Source: Bacteroidales bacterium (GTDB taxonomy: Bacteria; Bacteroidota; Bacteroidia; Bacteroidales; Bacteroidaceae). Taken from it: 21,700 bases of DNA. The stretch is taken from the NCBI GenBank assembly GCA_004554665.1, contig SFKY01000050.1, positions 1 through 21,700 of the forward strand. The letters are read 5' to 3'. Below the pieces are notes generated by a model, which searched no databases, had not been told where the DNA came from, and was given only the letters and a program-made list of their open reading frames with translations. Positions 1 through 7,897 of the stretch are shown here, piece after piece. A program made the translations under genes and the position numbers. Positions within the stretch are counted from its first letter, which is position 1. The number at the start of each line of letters is the position of its first letter.

Positions 1-2151
1 ACCCGTGCCGTTCTCGTAAGCACTGGCAAAGCAGAAGCCTCATCATACACTGTCAACCTGTATGACAAGGATGGTCAGACCGTGGCTCAAAGTGCTACTG
101 TAAATGAAAATAACGCCAACGGTACACTGGAAGTGACCGGCCTGAACAATGACGCCATTAAGTTTGAAGTTTCCGGACTCGCTAACAACGCTACTGCTTA
201 TCTCTATGCAGAACTGACATTGGAGGCGCTCAACCCCTATATCTCTAAGGTAGACGTGGTTGCCAAGCAGTTGGATAACGAGCAGACCATCTCTCAGCAG
301 TATCTGGCAGACGACTTTGCCATCGGCAATGGACTGATAGACTTCAAGGTTCCCGTCAACTTCGCACAGAAGACCATCCAGTTCTCATTCGACAACCTGA
401 CTTGTAAGAAAGCGGATAACACTTATGGCCCGCAGCTCAGCAGCACTGGCAATTCACGCTATAACTTCGTAAATTCCTACTATTACAACTTCATCGGCGA
501 GAACCTGCAGGCACATCGCGCTGATGCAGCCAACTACGACGACTACACCAAGAAGGTGGCTGTGGCTGTAACAGGTACCCAGGCCTTTAAGGTGAACAAC
601 TCGGATAAGTTTAAGGCTGGAACCTCTCAAAGCACTGAAACATTCTATTACGAGGAATTCCGCTACTCTAACAGCAAGTATGCTGCCCAAGGCGGAGAAT
701 TCCAGGAAATTCAGCTTGCTAATGGCAATGAAAAGAACGTATATCTGATGGTAGTAGATGAGACACGCTACAACATCGCGCCCACCACTACACCGCGTCA
801 TGCGTTCTACGCATACTATACCACCAATATCAAGCTCTCTACCGAGGAGTATGAGCCTGCTCTTACCTACGTGAAGGTGTATGACAACGCCATGTTGGCA
901 AGCGGATTCGATCCCAATGCTTACTACGGCGTGAAGGTAGGTGCCAAGAACAAGAATGAAAATACCGAGGTAGAAGCCGGAAAGGGCTATCTCTTCGCCA
1001 AGCAGATTGTAGACCAAATCAACGCAGACGTTGACAACAAGGTGGCTCCGGTAGATGCCAAGCATATACTCTATGTAGATGCCAGCGGCCTCAACGCCGT
1101 ACTCTATGGCACCGACCCAAAATGGGGCAAGATAGAGGATATCAAGAACCTGATAGGCACCAACGCCATGATCTATCTGCCGCAGGGCGCCACTTACAGC
1201 CTCGACAACTTGGCTTCTAAGACGGTTTCGGGCGACTTCAAGGCCGAAAACAATATCGTACTGGCCGACAAGAAGCCGTTCTACGCACCCTACGACATCC
1301 GTATCGATGCCAACAACTATGCACAGTACACCCGTGAAATCACCAACAACAATGGTGTCGTGCAGTATGCCTCACTGGTGCTTCCGTTTACCATGGCCAT
1401 TGACGAGAATGGTACACACACCAACGATGACGGAAAGAGCGAATTCACATTCTATAAGATGCAACGCAACAACGCACTCTCTGCCCCGACACAGACAGAG
1501 AACTACGACTACAAGGTGACAGGTCACTTCGAGGCGCTGAGTGGCATGCTGGCAACAGAATCGAACAAGCCCTATCTGGTGACCATCAACAGCTATGAGA
1601 CCAAGGATGAGAACTCTAATATCCTCTTCGTAGCCCGTCAGCACGGTGCCAGCATCATCAAGACTCCTGCATCACTGGATGGCGAGACTGCAGAGGGAAC
1701 ACTGGGCTCGGCACAGGTTTCCTTTGTACAGCACGGCACACTCAATGGCGTACAGTTGGAGAAGGACAATGGCTACTTCTATTTCGCCAAAGACCTCTTC
1801 GTATCGTCTCTCAACCTGAAGACATCCGATTACGTATATGTCATGCCGTTCAGAACATATTATGACTATGCAGGTGTAGCACAAGCACGGTACATGAATA
1901 TCTCATTGGAGCCCAACAGCGACATCACAGGTATCTCAGACATCACCACCGGCAATGAAGACAGACCCTTTGGCTTCGCTTCCGGTTCTGGATCGCTCAC
2001 CATTACAGCCTTTGCTGACATTACAGTAAATGTGCGCGCGGTAAATGGACAGACTGTAGAAAGATGTACGCTCAAAGCCGGCGAGACCCGCACGGTGAAT
2101 GTACCTGCAGGCATCTATATCGTCAACGACAAGAAAGTAGCAGTAAAGTAA
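1..2151 (+). CDS. Large secreted/surface protein, 3' part, with C-terminal sorting-type domain (5' partial)
   Basis: The frame is open from the first base with no start codon that must be used, so this is the C-terminal 716 residues of a longer protein. A GTG at 82 is in frame but there is no reason to start there. The sequence is rich in Asn, Tyr, Thr and Asp with alternating beta-strand character and no membrane segment, as in extracellular Bacteroidales proteins. The last 75 or so residues (from about 1930) have the pattern of Prevotella C-terminal sorting modules: a short beta-sandwich with VRAVNGQTVERCTLKAGE and the ending AGIYIVNDKKVAVK. This suggests export across the outer membrane, probably by type IX secretion or a related route (inference). 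No catalytic motif is recognised, so the function is unknown. A small CDS follows 24 bases downstream and both share the terminator at 2401. Confidence 0.85.
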   Translation, partial: TRAVLVSTGKAEASSYTVNLYDKDGQTVAQSATVNENNANGTLEVTGLNNDAIKFEVSGLANNATAYLYAELTLEALNPYISKVDVVAKQLDNEQTISQQYLADDFAIGNGLIDFKVPVNFAQKTIQFSFDNLTCKKADNTYGPQLSSTGNSRYNFVNSYYYNFIGENLQAHRADAANYDDYTKKVAVAVTGTQAFKVNNSDKFKAGTSQSTETFYYEEFRYSNSKYAAQGGEFQEIQLANGNEKNVYLMVVDETRYNIAPTTTPRHAFYAYYTTNIKLSTEEYEPALTYVKVYDNAMLASGFDPNAYYGVKVGAKNKNENTEVEAGKGYLFAKQIVDQINADVDNKVAPVDAKHILYVDASGLNAVLYGTDPKWGKIEDIKNLIGTNAMIYLPQGATYSLDNLASKTVSGDFKAENNIVLADKKPFYAPYDIRIDANNYAQYTREITNNNGVVQYASLVLPFTMAIDENGTHTNDDGKSEFTFYKMQRNNALSAPTQTENYDYKVTGHFEALSGMLATESNKPYLVTINSYETKDENSNILFVARQHGASIIKTPASLDGETAEGTLGSAQVSFVQHGTLNGVQLEKDNGYFYFAKDLFVSSLNLKTSDYVYVMPFRTYYDYAGVAQARYMNISLEPNSDITGISDITTGNEDRPFGFASGSGSLTITAFADITVNVRAVNGQTVERCTLKAGETRTVNVPAGIYIVNDKKVAVK

Positions 2152-2175
2152 ATAACTCTTTAAAGTACAGGAAAA

Positions 2176-2364
2176 ATGAAAGCAACATATAGTAAGCCGA
2201 GAACAGAAAACATCAACATGATCCACGAGGCATATCTGATGGCAGATTCAAAGCAGTCTCCATGGGCAGATGCCAAAGAGAATCCTTGGGGCATCCAGGT
2301 TTGGGAAGACGACAACGACGACACTCCCGCAGGTTTTGACCCGTGGACAGGTTGGGAAGAGTAA
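2176..2364 (+). CDS. Small Trp-rich acidic protein downstream of the secreted protein
   Basis: A 62-residue ORF begins 24 bases after the stop of the large secreted protein, with an A-rich leader before the ATG, and ends just ahead of a strong hairpin. The N-terminus (MKATYSKPRTENINM then EAYLMADS) has the basic, Tyr/Pro-containing form seen in many short hypothetical proteins that follow surface-protein genes in Prevotella and Bacteroides (from memory of the clade, not searched). The C-terminal half is strongly acidic with repeated Pro-Trp or Trp motifs (SPWAD, ENPWG, DPWTGWEE). There is no signal peptide, membrane segment or cysteine. It is probably co-transcribed with the upstream gene. 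Function unknown. Its position and non-random composition favour a real gene over a chance ORF. Confidence 0.65.
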   Translation: MKATYSKPRTENINMIHEAYLMADSKQSPWADAKENPWGIQVWEDDNDDTPAGFDPWTGWEE

Positions 2365-2400
2365 CTGACCGAGACAGATAACATTATCTTTTGGACATTA

Positions 2401-2438
2401 TACGGCCGCGCTCCCTATTACAGGATAGCGCGGCCGTA
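2401..2438. terminator. Strong hairpin between convergent genes, probable transcription terminator
   Basis: Bases 2401-2412 and 2427-2438 form a perfect 12-bp GC-rich stem (TACGGCCGCGCT) with a 14-base loop. It lies 36 bases after the small acidic protein and before the 3' end of the oppositely oriented comM gene, so it could stop transcription from both sides. No long T-run follows on either strand, so it is not a textbook intrinsic terminator. Confidence 0.6.
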
Positions 2439-2485
2439 TTGCGTAAAGTGTCAACCTACCGGAAAGGCTAAGGCAGTTGGCAGGG

Positions 2486-2550
2486 CTAAATGCCACCTTT
2501 ACGACGCTAATCATGGCATTTAGCACCCGTAAATGCCATGTTTGCGTTAG
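2486..2550. repeat. Intergenic double-hairpin repeat, copy 1
   Basis: The first 38 bases match those of a second copy at 7151 at 36 positions. The first hairpin pairs 2485-2495 with 2514-2524 (GCTAAATGCCA, 11 bp, 18-base loop). A second, weaker hairpin pairs 2528-2535 with 2539-2546 around a CCA loop and needs three G-U pairs. The end of the repeat overlaps the TAA stop codon of comM (2547-2549). Confidence 0.7.
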
Positions 2551-4106
2551 GGATGGGTAGTGGTTCCCCGCTCTGCCCAGTCGCCCCAGTCGAGCTGGCG
2601 GTAGCTGATGGCCTCGGCGATATGGGCTTGCTGCACCTGCTGAGAGGCGGCAAGGTCGGCTATGGTGCGGGCCACCTTGAGGATGCGGCTGTAGGCGCGG
2701 GCCGAAAGGCGCAGACGCTCCATCGCCATGCGGAGCATATCGAATCCGGCTGCGTCGGGCTCGGCAAACAGGTGTATCATGCGCTCAGTCATTTGGGCGT
2801 TGCAATAGATGCCTTTAAAATCCTTGAACCGCTCGGTCTGTATCTCCCGTGCCCGGATGACACGCTCCCTGATGGCGGCACTCGACTCGCCGGGCGCGGC
2901 CTGTGAGATGTCCTTGAAGGGTACCGGCATGATCTGGCACTGGATATCGATACGGTCGAGCAGCGGGCCGCTGATCTTGCCCAAGTAGCGCTGTATCTGG
3001 CCGGGCAGACAATGGCAGTGATGGGTGGGGTCGCCGTAATATCCGCAGGGACAGGGATTCATGGAGGCGATAAACTGGAAGTTGCAGGGGTACTCGATGC
3101 TGTACTTGGCGCGGCTGATGGTGATCTTGCGGTCTTCGAGCGGCTGCCGGAGCACCTCAAGGGTGCGCTTGTTGAATTCGGGCAACTCGTCTGCGAAGAG
3201 CACACCATTGTGTGCCAGACTTATCTCACCCGGCAGCGGATTGCTTCCGCCTCCCACAAGCGCCACTTCGGATATCGTGTGGTGGGGACTACGAAACGGA
3301 CGCTGCCCGATGAGCGAGGTGTCCTTGCCCAGTTTGCCGGCCACGGAGTGTATCTGTGTGGTCTCCAAGCTCTCCGCCAGCGTAAGGGGCGGCATGATGG
3401 TAGGGAAACGCTTGGCCATCATAGACTTGCCGGAACCGGGAGGGCCGATGAGGATGACATTGTGCGAACCTGCGGCCGCTACTTCCAACGCTCGCTTCAC
3501 GTTGTCTTGTCCCCGCACGTCGGAGAAATCGATGTCGAAGTGGTATTGCTGTTCGTAAAACTCGCGTCGGGTATCGATGATGGTAGGTTCAAACTGCTTC
3601 ATGCCGGTCAGGAAGGCGATGACGTCGGCCATGTTTTCCATGCCGTACACATCGAGATTGTTGACCACCGCCGCCTCGCGTACATTCTGCTTGGGAACGA
3701 TCAGTCCCTTAAACTTCTCCTTTCTTGCGCGGATGGCAATGGGCAGTGCGCCCTTCACAGGCTGCAGTGTGCCGTCGAGGCTCAGCTCGCCCACCATCAT
3801 GTACTGGTCCAGCAGGTCGGTCTTGATGCTCCCCGCGGCGGTCAGGATGGCGATGGCGAGCGGCAAGTCGAAGCTGCTGCCCTCCTTGCGCAGGTTAGCG
3901 GGTGCCATATTGATGGTAAGGTCGGCTACGGGAAACCGGTAACCATTGTTCTGCATCGCAGCGGCGATACGGTCCTTGCCCTCCTTCACGGCAGAGTCGC
4001 CCAGTCCGGTAAGATGATACATGACGCCTCTGTTGAGATTCACCTCTATGGTAACAGTCGTCACATGGAGGCCATTGACGGCTGCACAATAAGTTTTTAC
4101 CAGCAT
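2547..4106 (-). CDS. comM: YifB/ComM family Mg-chelatase-like AAA+ ATPase
   Basis: This 519-residue protein is full length for the family. The N-terminal third (about 1-170) is the Lon-protease-like S5 fold domain of ComM (TVTIEVNLNRGVMYHLTGLGD, 17-37). The AAA+ core has Walker A GPPGSGKS (221-228), the Walker B-like VLFADE (302-307), and a cysteine cluster NPCPCGYYGDPTHHCHC (350-366) typical of YifB. The C-terminal Mg_chelatase_C helical domain follows. In Vibrio and Haemophilus, ComM is a hexameric helicase that drives branch migration during natural transformation; the Bacteroidetes role is not established. It starts 34 bases after the stop of the thioredoxin-like lipoprotein and is probably the last gene of that operon. 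No separate promoter is obvious in the gap. Its stop codon lies inside an intergenic repeat. Confidence 0.93.
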   Translation of the reverse strand: MLVKTYCAAVNGLHVTTVTIEVNLNRGVMYHLTGLGDSAVKEGKDRIAAAMQNNGYRFPVADLTINMAPANLRKEGSSFDLPLAIAILTAAGSIKTDLLDQYMMVGELSLDGTLQPVKGALPIAIRARKEKFKGLIVPKQNVREAAVVNNLDVYGMENMADVIAFLTGMKQFEPTIIDTRREFYEQQYHFDIDFSDVRGQDNVKRALEVAAAGSHNVILIGPPGSGKSMMAKRFPTIMPPLTLAESLETTQIHSVAGKLGKDTSLIGQRPFRSPHHTISEVALVGGGSNPLPGEISLAHNGVLFADELPEFNKRTLEVLRQPLEDRKITISRAKYSIEYPCNFQFIASMNPCPCGYYGDPTHHCHCLPGQIQRYLGKISGPLLDRIDIQCQIMPVPFKDISQAAPGESSAAIRERVIRAREIQTERFKDFKGIYCNAQMTERMIHLFAEPDAAGFDMLRMAMERLRLSARAYSRILKVARTIADLAASQQVQQAHIAEAISYRQLDWGDWAERGTTTHP

Positions 4107-4140
4107 CGTAAAAAAAGCTATATATAATAATCGAAAACCT

Positions 4141-5136
4141 TTAGATAAGGCTTTCGATTCGTTTTTGCAGGTCTTTGATTTTCATTCCCTTGTCCACCAC
4201 AAGTCCATCTTGCAGCAGGATATTGTCGGGAATCTCGTGTAGCCCGAGTGTCTGCAGCACCGGGGTCTCGAGCATGTTGCCATCGCAGATGACGGACCAC
4301 TTCACAGAGTCGCGCTCCATATTGCGCTTGCACTGTGTGACACTCGGGTCGAGGCAGATGCTGACAATTTTCAGCTTACCGTTGGCCCGCCTGTACAGAT
4401 CCTGAAGCCGGCGCTGGAAACTCTGGCTGTCATAGTTCCATGTGGCCCAAACGGTGACCACAGCCGTATGTCCCTTGAGCGAGGCGTTGGTGACGGTCTT
4501 GCCATAAATGTCCTTGACCGAGAACGCAGGCAGCGGTTTGCCCTTCCGGATTTTCCCCAACGAGGCCAGTTGCCGCTCATACTGTGCGAGCATGCCGTTC
4601 TTGGGCTGTGCCTGACGCATGGCCTTGAGCAGCTTGACCGCCTTCTTATAGTCAGGCTGTGCCGTGACGATAAAATACTTTCTCGTGATATACACACTGA
4701 CGGCCGACTCGGGATGGTCGAGCACAAACTGTTCCGCATACTTCGCCACCTCAGGCGGCGAGGCAGCTGCTAACTGCTTGCGAAACTTGTTCATCAGCTT
4801 GTTCTCGTCGGTTCCGGTCACCTCGAGCTCCTTGAGGTGCGAGGCATCGGCCGAGAGCTTCACCGTCTTGCCCGGTTCGGCAAAGATAGGCTGCTCCGAA
4901 AAGTTGGGAAACACCATGATGAGCGTTGTAGGCCGCTCACACACCGTCTCGTAGGCCAAGCGGCCTCCGTCTACCCTGACGGTATCAATACCATTGACAC
5001 TTCCGTCGAGGCTATAAACATAAAACTCACCTTGGTTCATGTTGAGGATTCTGCCTTCGACCTTGAATCGGTTTCCGGCAGTACCACATCCCACAAGAAC
5101 CAGGGTGAGTAATATAAGCGTTGTCAGTTTTCTCAT
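4141..5136 (-). CDS. Lipoprotein with DUF4369-like N-terminus and thioredoxin-fold domain lacking CXXC
   Basis: This 331-residue protein has an SPII signal with lipobox LVGC (Cys17), so it should be a lipid-anchored envelope protein. Residues 22-110 resemble the DUF4369 beta domain often found ahead of TlpA/AhpC-type domains in Bacteroidetes, and 195-331 resemble a TlpA/AhpC thioredoxin fold. At the active-site position, where redox-active members read WATWCGPC, this protein reads WATWNYDS (230-237), so both active cysteines are missing. Three cysteines further on (in SICLDPSVTQC and VICDG) are not in CXXC arrangement. It is therefore probably not a thiol-disulfide oxidoreductase of the usual kind. 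Its ATG overlaps the TGA of the upstream TPR lipoprotein (ATGA), indicating translational coupling; comM follows 34 bases later. Confidence 0.85.
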   Translation of the reverse strand: MRKLTTLILLTLVLVGCGTAGNRFKVEGRILNMNQGEFYVYSLDGSVNGIDTVRVDGGRLAYETVCERPTTLIMVFPNFSEQPIFAEPGKTVKLSADASHLKELEVTGTDENKLMNKFRKQLAAASPPEVAKYAEQFVLDHPESAVSVYITRKYFIVTAQPDYKKAVKLLKAMRQAQPKNGMLAQYERQLASLGKIRKGKPLPAFSVKDIYGKTVTNASLKGHTAVVTVWATWNYDSQSFQRRLQDLYRRANGKLKIVSICLDPSVTQCKRNMERDSVKWSVICDGNMLETPVLQTLGLHEIPDNILLQDGLVVDKGMKIKDLQKRIESLI

Positions 5137-6806
5137 TTCATATTGGCAAACTCCAGATCCTCTGCAGCGTAGTTGCTGAGTGATGAATCTTTCTGGAGAG
5201 CTTCCTTCAGATAAGACTGTGTAGCATACTTGTTGCCCTGACGTGCGCTGGTGATGGCGTGCAGGTAGCTGGTCAGTCCGTCTGCATTCTTGATATTGTT
5301 GAGTGTAGCCTTGGCAGCAGCATAGTTCTTGTTAAGAATCTGTGCCAGCGCAGCGCTGTTGTTGTAGCTGTCCTTGAAATACTGCTCAGCCTGTGCGTAG
5401 TTGCCCTTTGCAATGCTGAGATTGCCGAGCGCCTGGTTGATGCCGTTAGCTTCAGCAGCCTTGGCGATATAAGCCTCAGCCTCCTGGATGTTGCCATTCT
5501 TCAGGGCGATAAGGCCCAGGTTGGCATTGGCCTCGGGAGCGTTGGCATTCTTGCTCAGAGCCTGACGGATGTACTCCTTGGCCTTGGCCTCGTCGCCACG
5601 GTTGAAGGCGAGGACAGCAAGGTTGTTGTAAGCACGGTAGTCCTTGTCATAGTACTTGGCAGCTGTCTTGTAGATATCCTCCTGCTTGGCGGCGTTGTCC
5701 TCCAATGTGGCGGCATACAGCAGCTCCTCAGCCGACAGTTTGGTAGCGTCGGTCTTGTACTGCTCCTGAATCTGCTCGTCGCTGCGGCCGATGGTCTCGT
5801 AGTTGATAATCAGGCGGGCACGACGGAGCTCGGGAAGAATGCCGTCGGCCAGCTCACGGAAGCCTTCGCTCATGTTGCGGATCTGCTGCTCACGCTCCTG
5901 CGGATCCTTGTACATGTTGAGCACACGCAAGATGACATCCTTGTCCTGAATGTTGCTTGCCTGAACGAGCTTCTGGAAACCATCCCAGTCCTGAGCGGTA
6001 TAGTGGGCATCGATATTTCCCTCTACGCCGGTCTTCTTCATCTGATTTTTCACATAGCCCTCTGATGTATTCTGACGCTTGTTGGCCAGCTTGTCGTTGA
6101 AAGCGAAACCACCCTCAGGAGAAGCATAAGCCAGCACCTCTACGTTCTGGAGATTGAGACCCTCGCGGTCGGCGTTGATCTGCTGGAGCATGCGTACAAA
6201 CTCCTGTACAGAGTTGTTCTTGAGCTCGCTCTTGCGGAGGTTGGCCTGATTGATGAGGAACTTGATGTTAGCTTCCTGCTTGCGCTCCTTGACACGCTGG
6301 AAAGAGTCGGGGGCGATGCAACCGCCAGCGTTCATCAGCGCCTTCTTATAGAGTTCAGAGGTAGCGATGATTCCGTAGCTTACCTTTACGGCAGGAATCT
6401 CCACAGCCTTCTTGCCTTTTCTGGCCTTGAATGTGAGGTACATATCGCTCTTGTGCATCTCGTCTTCATAACCGAATACGGTCTTCATGGTGTAATGGCC
6501 ACCCATACGGTAAGAGATTACCTGATCGTTGCCCATCACCTTCTCGCCCTGGAATGTGGCGCTGGTACCCTGCTTTACCTTGCCGTCTGCATAGCGCAGC
6601 TCAGGAGTAACTGTAACCACGGCCTTCTTCTTCATATACTTCTCGGGGAAAGTACCGTTGATTGTTGCAGGCACCTGTCCGGCCTGTGTCTCAAGGGGTG
6701 TCGGGGTTACTGAAAAGTTGTCCGCAGACAAAGGACCCATCTTCGAGCAAGAAGAGAGCATCAGCAGCGAACATGCTGATAAAGAAAAAAATAGATTTTT
6801 GCGCAT
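5133..6806 (-). CDS. Outer-membrane lipoprotein with OmpA-like region and TPR repeats
   Basis: This 557-residue protein has an SPII signal ending in LSSC (Cys20). Residues 25-145 form a conserved Bacteroidales N-terminal beta region (VPATINGTFPEKYMKKKAVV). Residues about 180-340 look like an OmpA-type peptidoglycan-binding fold, with VLAYASPEGG (224-233) followed by the Asn-Leu-Arg pattern NDKLANKRQNTSEGYV. Residues about 360-545 are helical TPR repeats with the small/large pattern NNLAVLAFNRGDEAKAKEYI and ANLGLIALKNGNIQEAEAYI. It is likely periplasm-facing and may tether the outer membrane to peptidoglycan or act as an assembly scaffold (inference). It is translationally coupled to the thioredoxin-like lipoprotein by an ATGA overlap. 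It starts 24 bases after tRNA-Leu with no clear promoter of its own, so it may be read from the tRNA promoter. Confidence 0.87.
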   Translation of the reverse strand: MRKNLFFSLSACSLLMLSSCSKMGPLSADNFSVTPTPLETQAGQVPATINGTFPEKYMKKKAVVTVTPELRYADGKVKQGTSATFQGEKVMGNDQVISYRMGGHYTMKTVFGYEDEMHKSDMYLTFKARKGKKAVEIPAVKVSYGIIATSELYKKALMNAGGCIAPDSFQRVKERKQEANIKFLINQANLRKSELKNNSVQEFVRMLQQINADREGLNLQNVEVLAYASPEGGFAFNDKLANKRQNTSEGYVKNQMKKTGVEGNIDAHYTAQDWDGFQKLVQASNIQDKDVILRVLNMYKDPQEREQQIRNMSEGFRELADGILPELRRARLIINYETIGRSDEQIQEQYKTDATKLSAEELLYAATLEDNAAKQEDIYKTAAKYYDKDYRAYNNLAVLAFNRGDEAKAKEYIRQALSKNANAPEANANLGLIALKNGNIQEAEAYIAKAAEANGINQALGNLSIAKGNYAQAEQYFKDSYNNSAALAQILNKNYAAAKATLNNIKNADGLTSYLHAITSARQGNKYATQSYLKEALQKDSSLSNYAAEDLEFANMK

Positions 6807-6830
6807 AATGAATAAAAAAGTTTATTTCTG

Positions 6831-6916
6831 TGCCGCGAGCGGGACTCGAACCCGCACAGCCATTACTGGCCAAGGGATTTTAAGTCCCTCGTGTCTACCA
6901 ATTCCACCATTGCGGC
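6831..6916 (-). tRNA. tRNA-Leu (anticodon UAA)
   Basis: Read on the minus strand, this 86-base sequence has the class II form: a D-arm TGGTGGAATTGGTAGACA, an anticodon loop CTTAAAA on a 5-bp stem giving anticodon TAA, a long variable arm, and the T-arm GCGGGTTCGAGTCCCGC. The acceptor stem GCCGCAA/TCGCGGC has one A-C mismatch at pair 6-67. CCA is not encoded (CAG follows the discriminator A). It lies 20 bases downstream of tRNA-Gly and is probably co-transcribed with it. Confidence 0.95.
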
Positions 6917-6936
6917 AAACCATGTTTTAGTATAAC

Positions 6937-7012
<76 letters not shown>

Positions 7013-7033
7013 ATGCTTGGATAATTCGAGGTG

Positions 7034-7064
7034 CAAAGTTACGTGAAAATGTCGAATTAGCAAA
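7034..7064 (-). promoter_or_regulatory. Bacteroidetes-type promoter for the tRNA-Gly/tRNA-Leu transcript
   Basis: On the minus strand, TTTG (7061-7064) is followed after 19 bases by TAACTTTG (7034-7041), matching the -33/-7 consensus TTTG and TAnnTTTG. The expected start of transcription is a few bases downstream, about 15 bases before tRNA-Gly. Confidence 0.8.
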
Positions 7065-7148
7065 GTTTTTTGCACAATTTAATATAATGAACGCGTACGG
7101 GAGTTTTTAGCCGGCCCCACAATATGCCCCCCTGATGACATACAGCAA

Positions 7149-7216
7149 ACCTAAATGCCACCTTTACGGAGCTAATCATGGCATTTAGGTGGACTAAACG
7201 CCACGTTTAGCTCTTA
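7149..7216. repeat. Intergenic double-hairpin repeat, copy 2
   Basis: This is the second copy of the element at 2486. The first hairpin pairs 7149-7160 with 7179-7190 (12 bp). The second pairs 7194-7200 with 7204-7210 (CTAAACG, CCA, CGTTTAG) perfectly. It sits in the 306-base gap between the tRNA promoter and the terminator of the pyrE-argH operon. No gene is seen in that gap. Confidence 0.7.
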
Positions 7217-7231
7217 CATACGATAACAAAT

Positions 7232-7280
7232 ACTGCCTATAGCCACCGTCGCTCATGCCATGACGGTAACTATAGGCAGT
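7232..7280 (-). terminator. Probable terminator of the pyrE-argH-lipoprotein operon
   Basis: Arms 7232-7242 and 7270-7280 (ACTGCCTATAG and its complement) form a perfect 11-bp stem. A second 5-bp stem lies inside it (CCGTC 7246-7250 with GACGG 7262-7266). It is 39 bases after the stop of the Rieske-like lipoprotein. On the minus strand it is followed by ATTTGTT, a weak T-tract. Confidence 0.65.
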
Positions 7281-7318
7281 CCTGAAAATATACGATAAGA
7301 GATGCTCGACGATGCCGG

Positions 7319-7897
7319 TCAATATACCTGCAACTTGCCCGTAGGCCCGGTGGTCGATGCCCGATAGAGCGTGAGCGGCTTGCCGCCTCCGCTTACCACC
7401 ATTCCCTCCAGATTGAGGTTGTACTGCCGCTTGCAGGTGCCACAGGTGGCGATGCCGGCAGCAGACATGCTGAGCGGATAGCTGCGCACGGGCAGCGCAT
7501 CAGGACTGAAGCAGTTGGGGCACTCACCATCGTAAGCATAGAAGGGGGCAGGGTAGTCCATATTGCCGTAACCCACGATGACCGTGCCGTTAAAGCCCAG
7601 ATGGAGCTGGCTCTCCAGACGGTCGTCGATAGCCTTGAAGATGCTCTGCGTAGAGGCTCCGTGGCTATTGCGGAACGTGAAATACTTGGCACCGCCCTCC
7701 ATCTTGCAGCCGATGGCACAAAAGGTACCCGGAGCATTGGAATCCATCGCCGAGGCCAGTGTAGCATCTTGGTGGATGGCATTGTCGAGGGTCAGATTGC
7801 AATGATAGTTGCTGTATCTGAACTCGGTATCGCCGCAGGCACCGAGCATCGCCCAGACGGCTGCCACCATCAGGATATGGGCTACACGCTTTGTCAT
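7319..7897 (-). CDS. Rieske-like lipoprotein with four-cysteine metal site
   Basis: This 192-residue protein has an SPII signal with lipobox LGAC (Cys21). Its C-terminal half has the outline of a Rieske domain, but the ligands are CPNC (126-129) and CGTC (152-155), separated by 22 residues, where a Rieske centre has CXH and CXXH. The residues after the second pair (KRQYNLNLEGMVVSGGGKPL) match the usual Rieske run of glycines and a Pro-Leu strand. The four cysteines could hold zinc or a rubredoxin-like iron rather than a 2Fe-2S Rieske cluster (inference). Its ATG overlaps the TGA of argH (ATGA), so it is the translationally coupled last gene of the operon. It has no obvious link to arginine synthesis, and its partner is unknown. 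Confidence 0.8.
   Translation of the reverse strand: MTKRVAHILMVAAVWAMLGACGDTEFRYSNYHCNLTLDNAIHQDATLASAMDSNAPGTFCAIGCKMEGGAKYFTFRNSHGASTQSIFKAIDDRLESQLHLGFNGTVIVGYGNMDYPAPFYAYDGECPNCFSPDALPVRSYPLSMSAAGIATCGTCKRQYNLNLEGMVVSGGGKPLTLYRASTTGPTGKLQVY

Noticed and set aside
454..1065. Long minus-strand ORF (203 codons) inside the secreted protein gene
   Set aside because: It lies wholly opposite a clear coding frame, its product has no recognisable pattern, and no promoter or ribosome site is seen.
3012..4127. 371-codon plus-strand ORF opposite comM
   Set aside because: It is the antisense shadow of the highly conserved comM frame; its His/Val/Gly-rich product has no domain logic.
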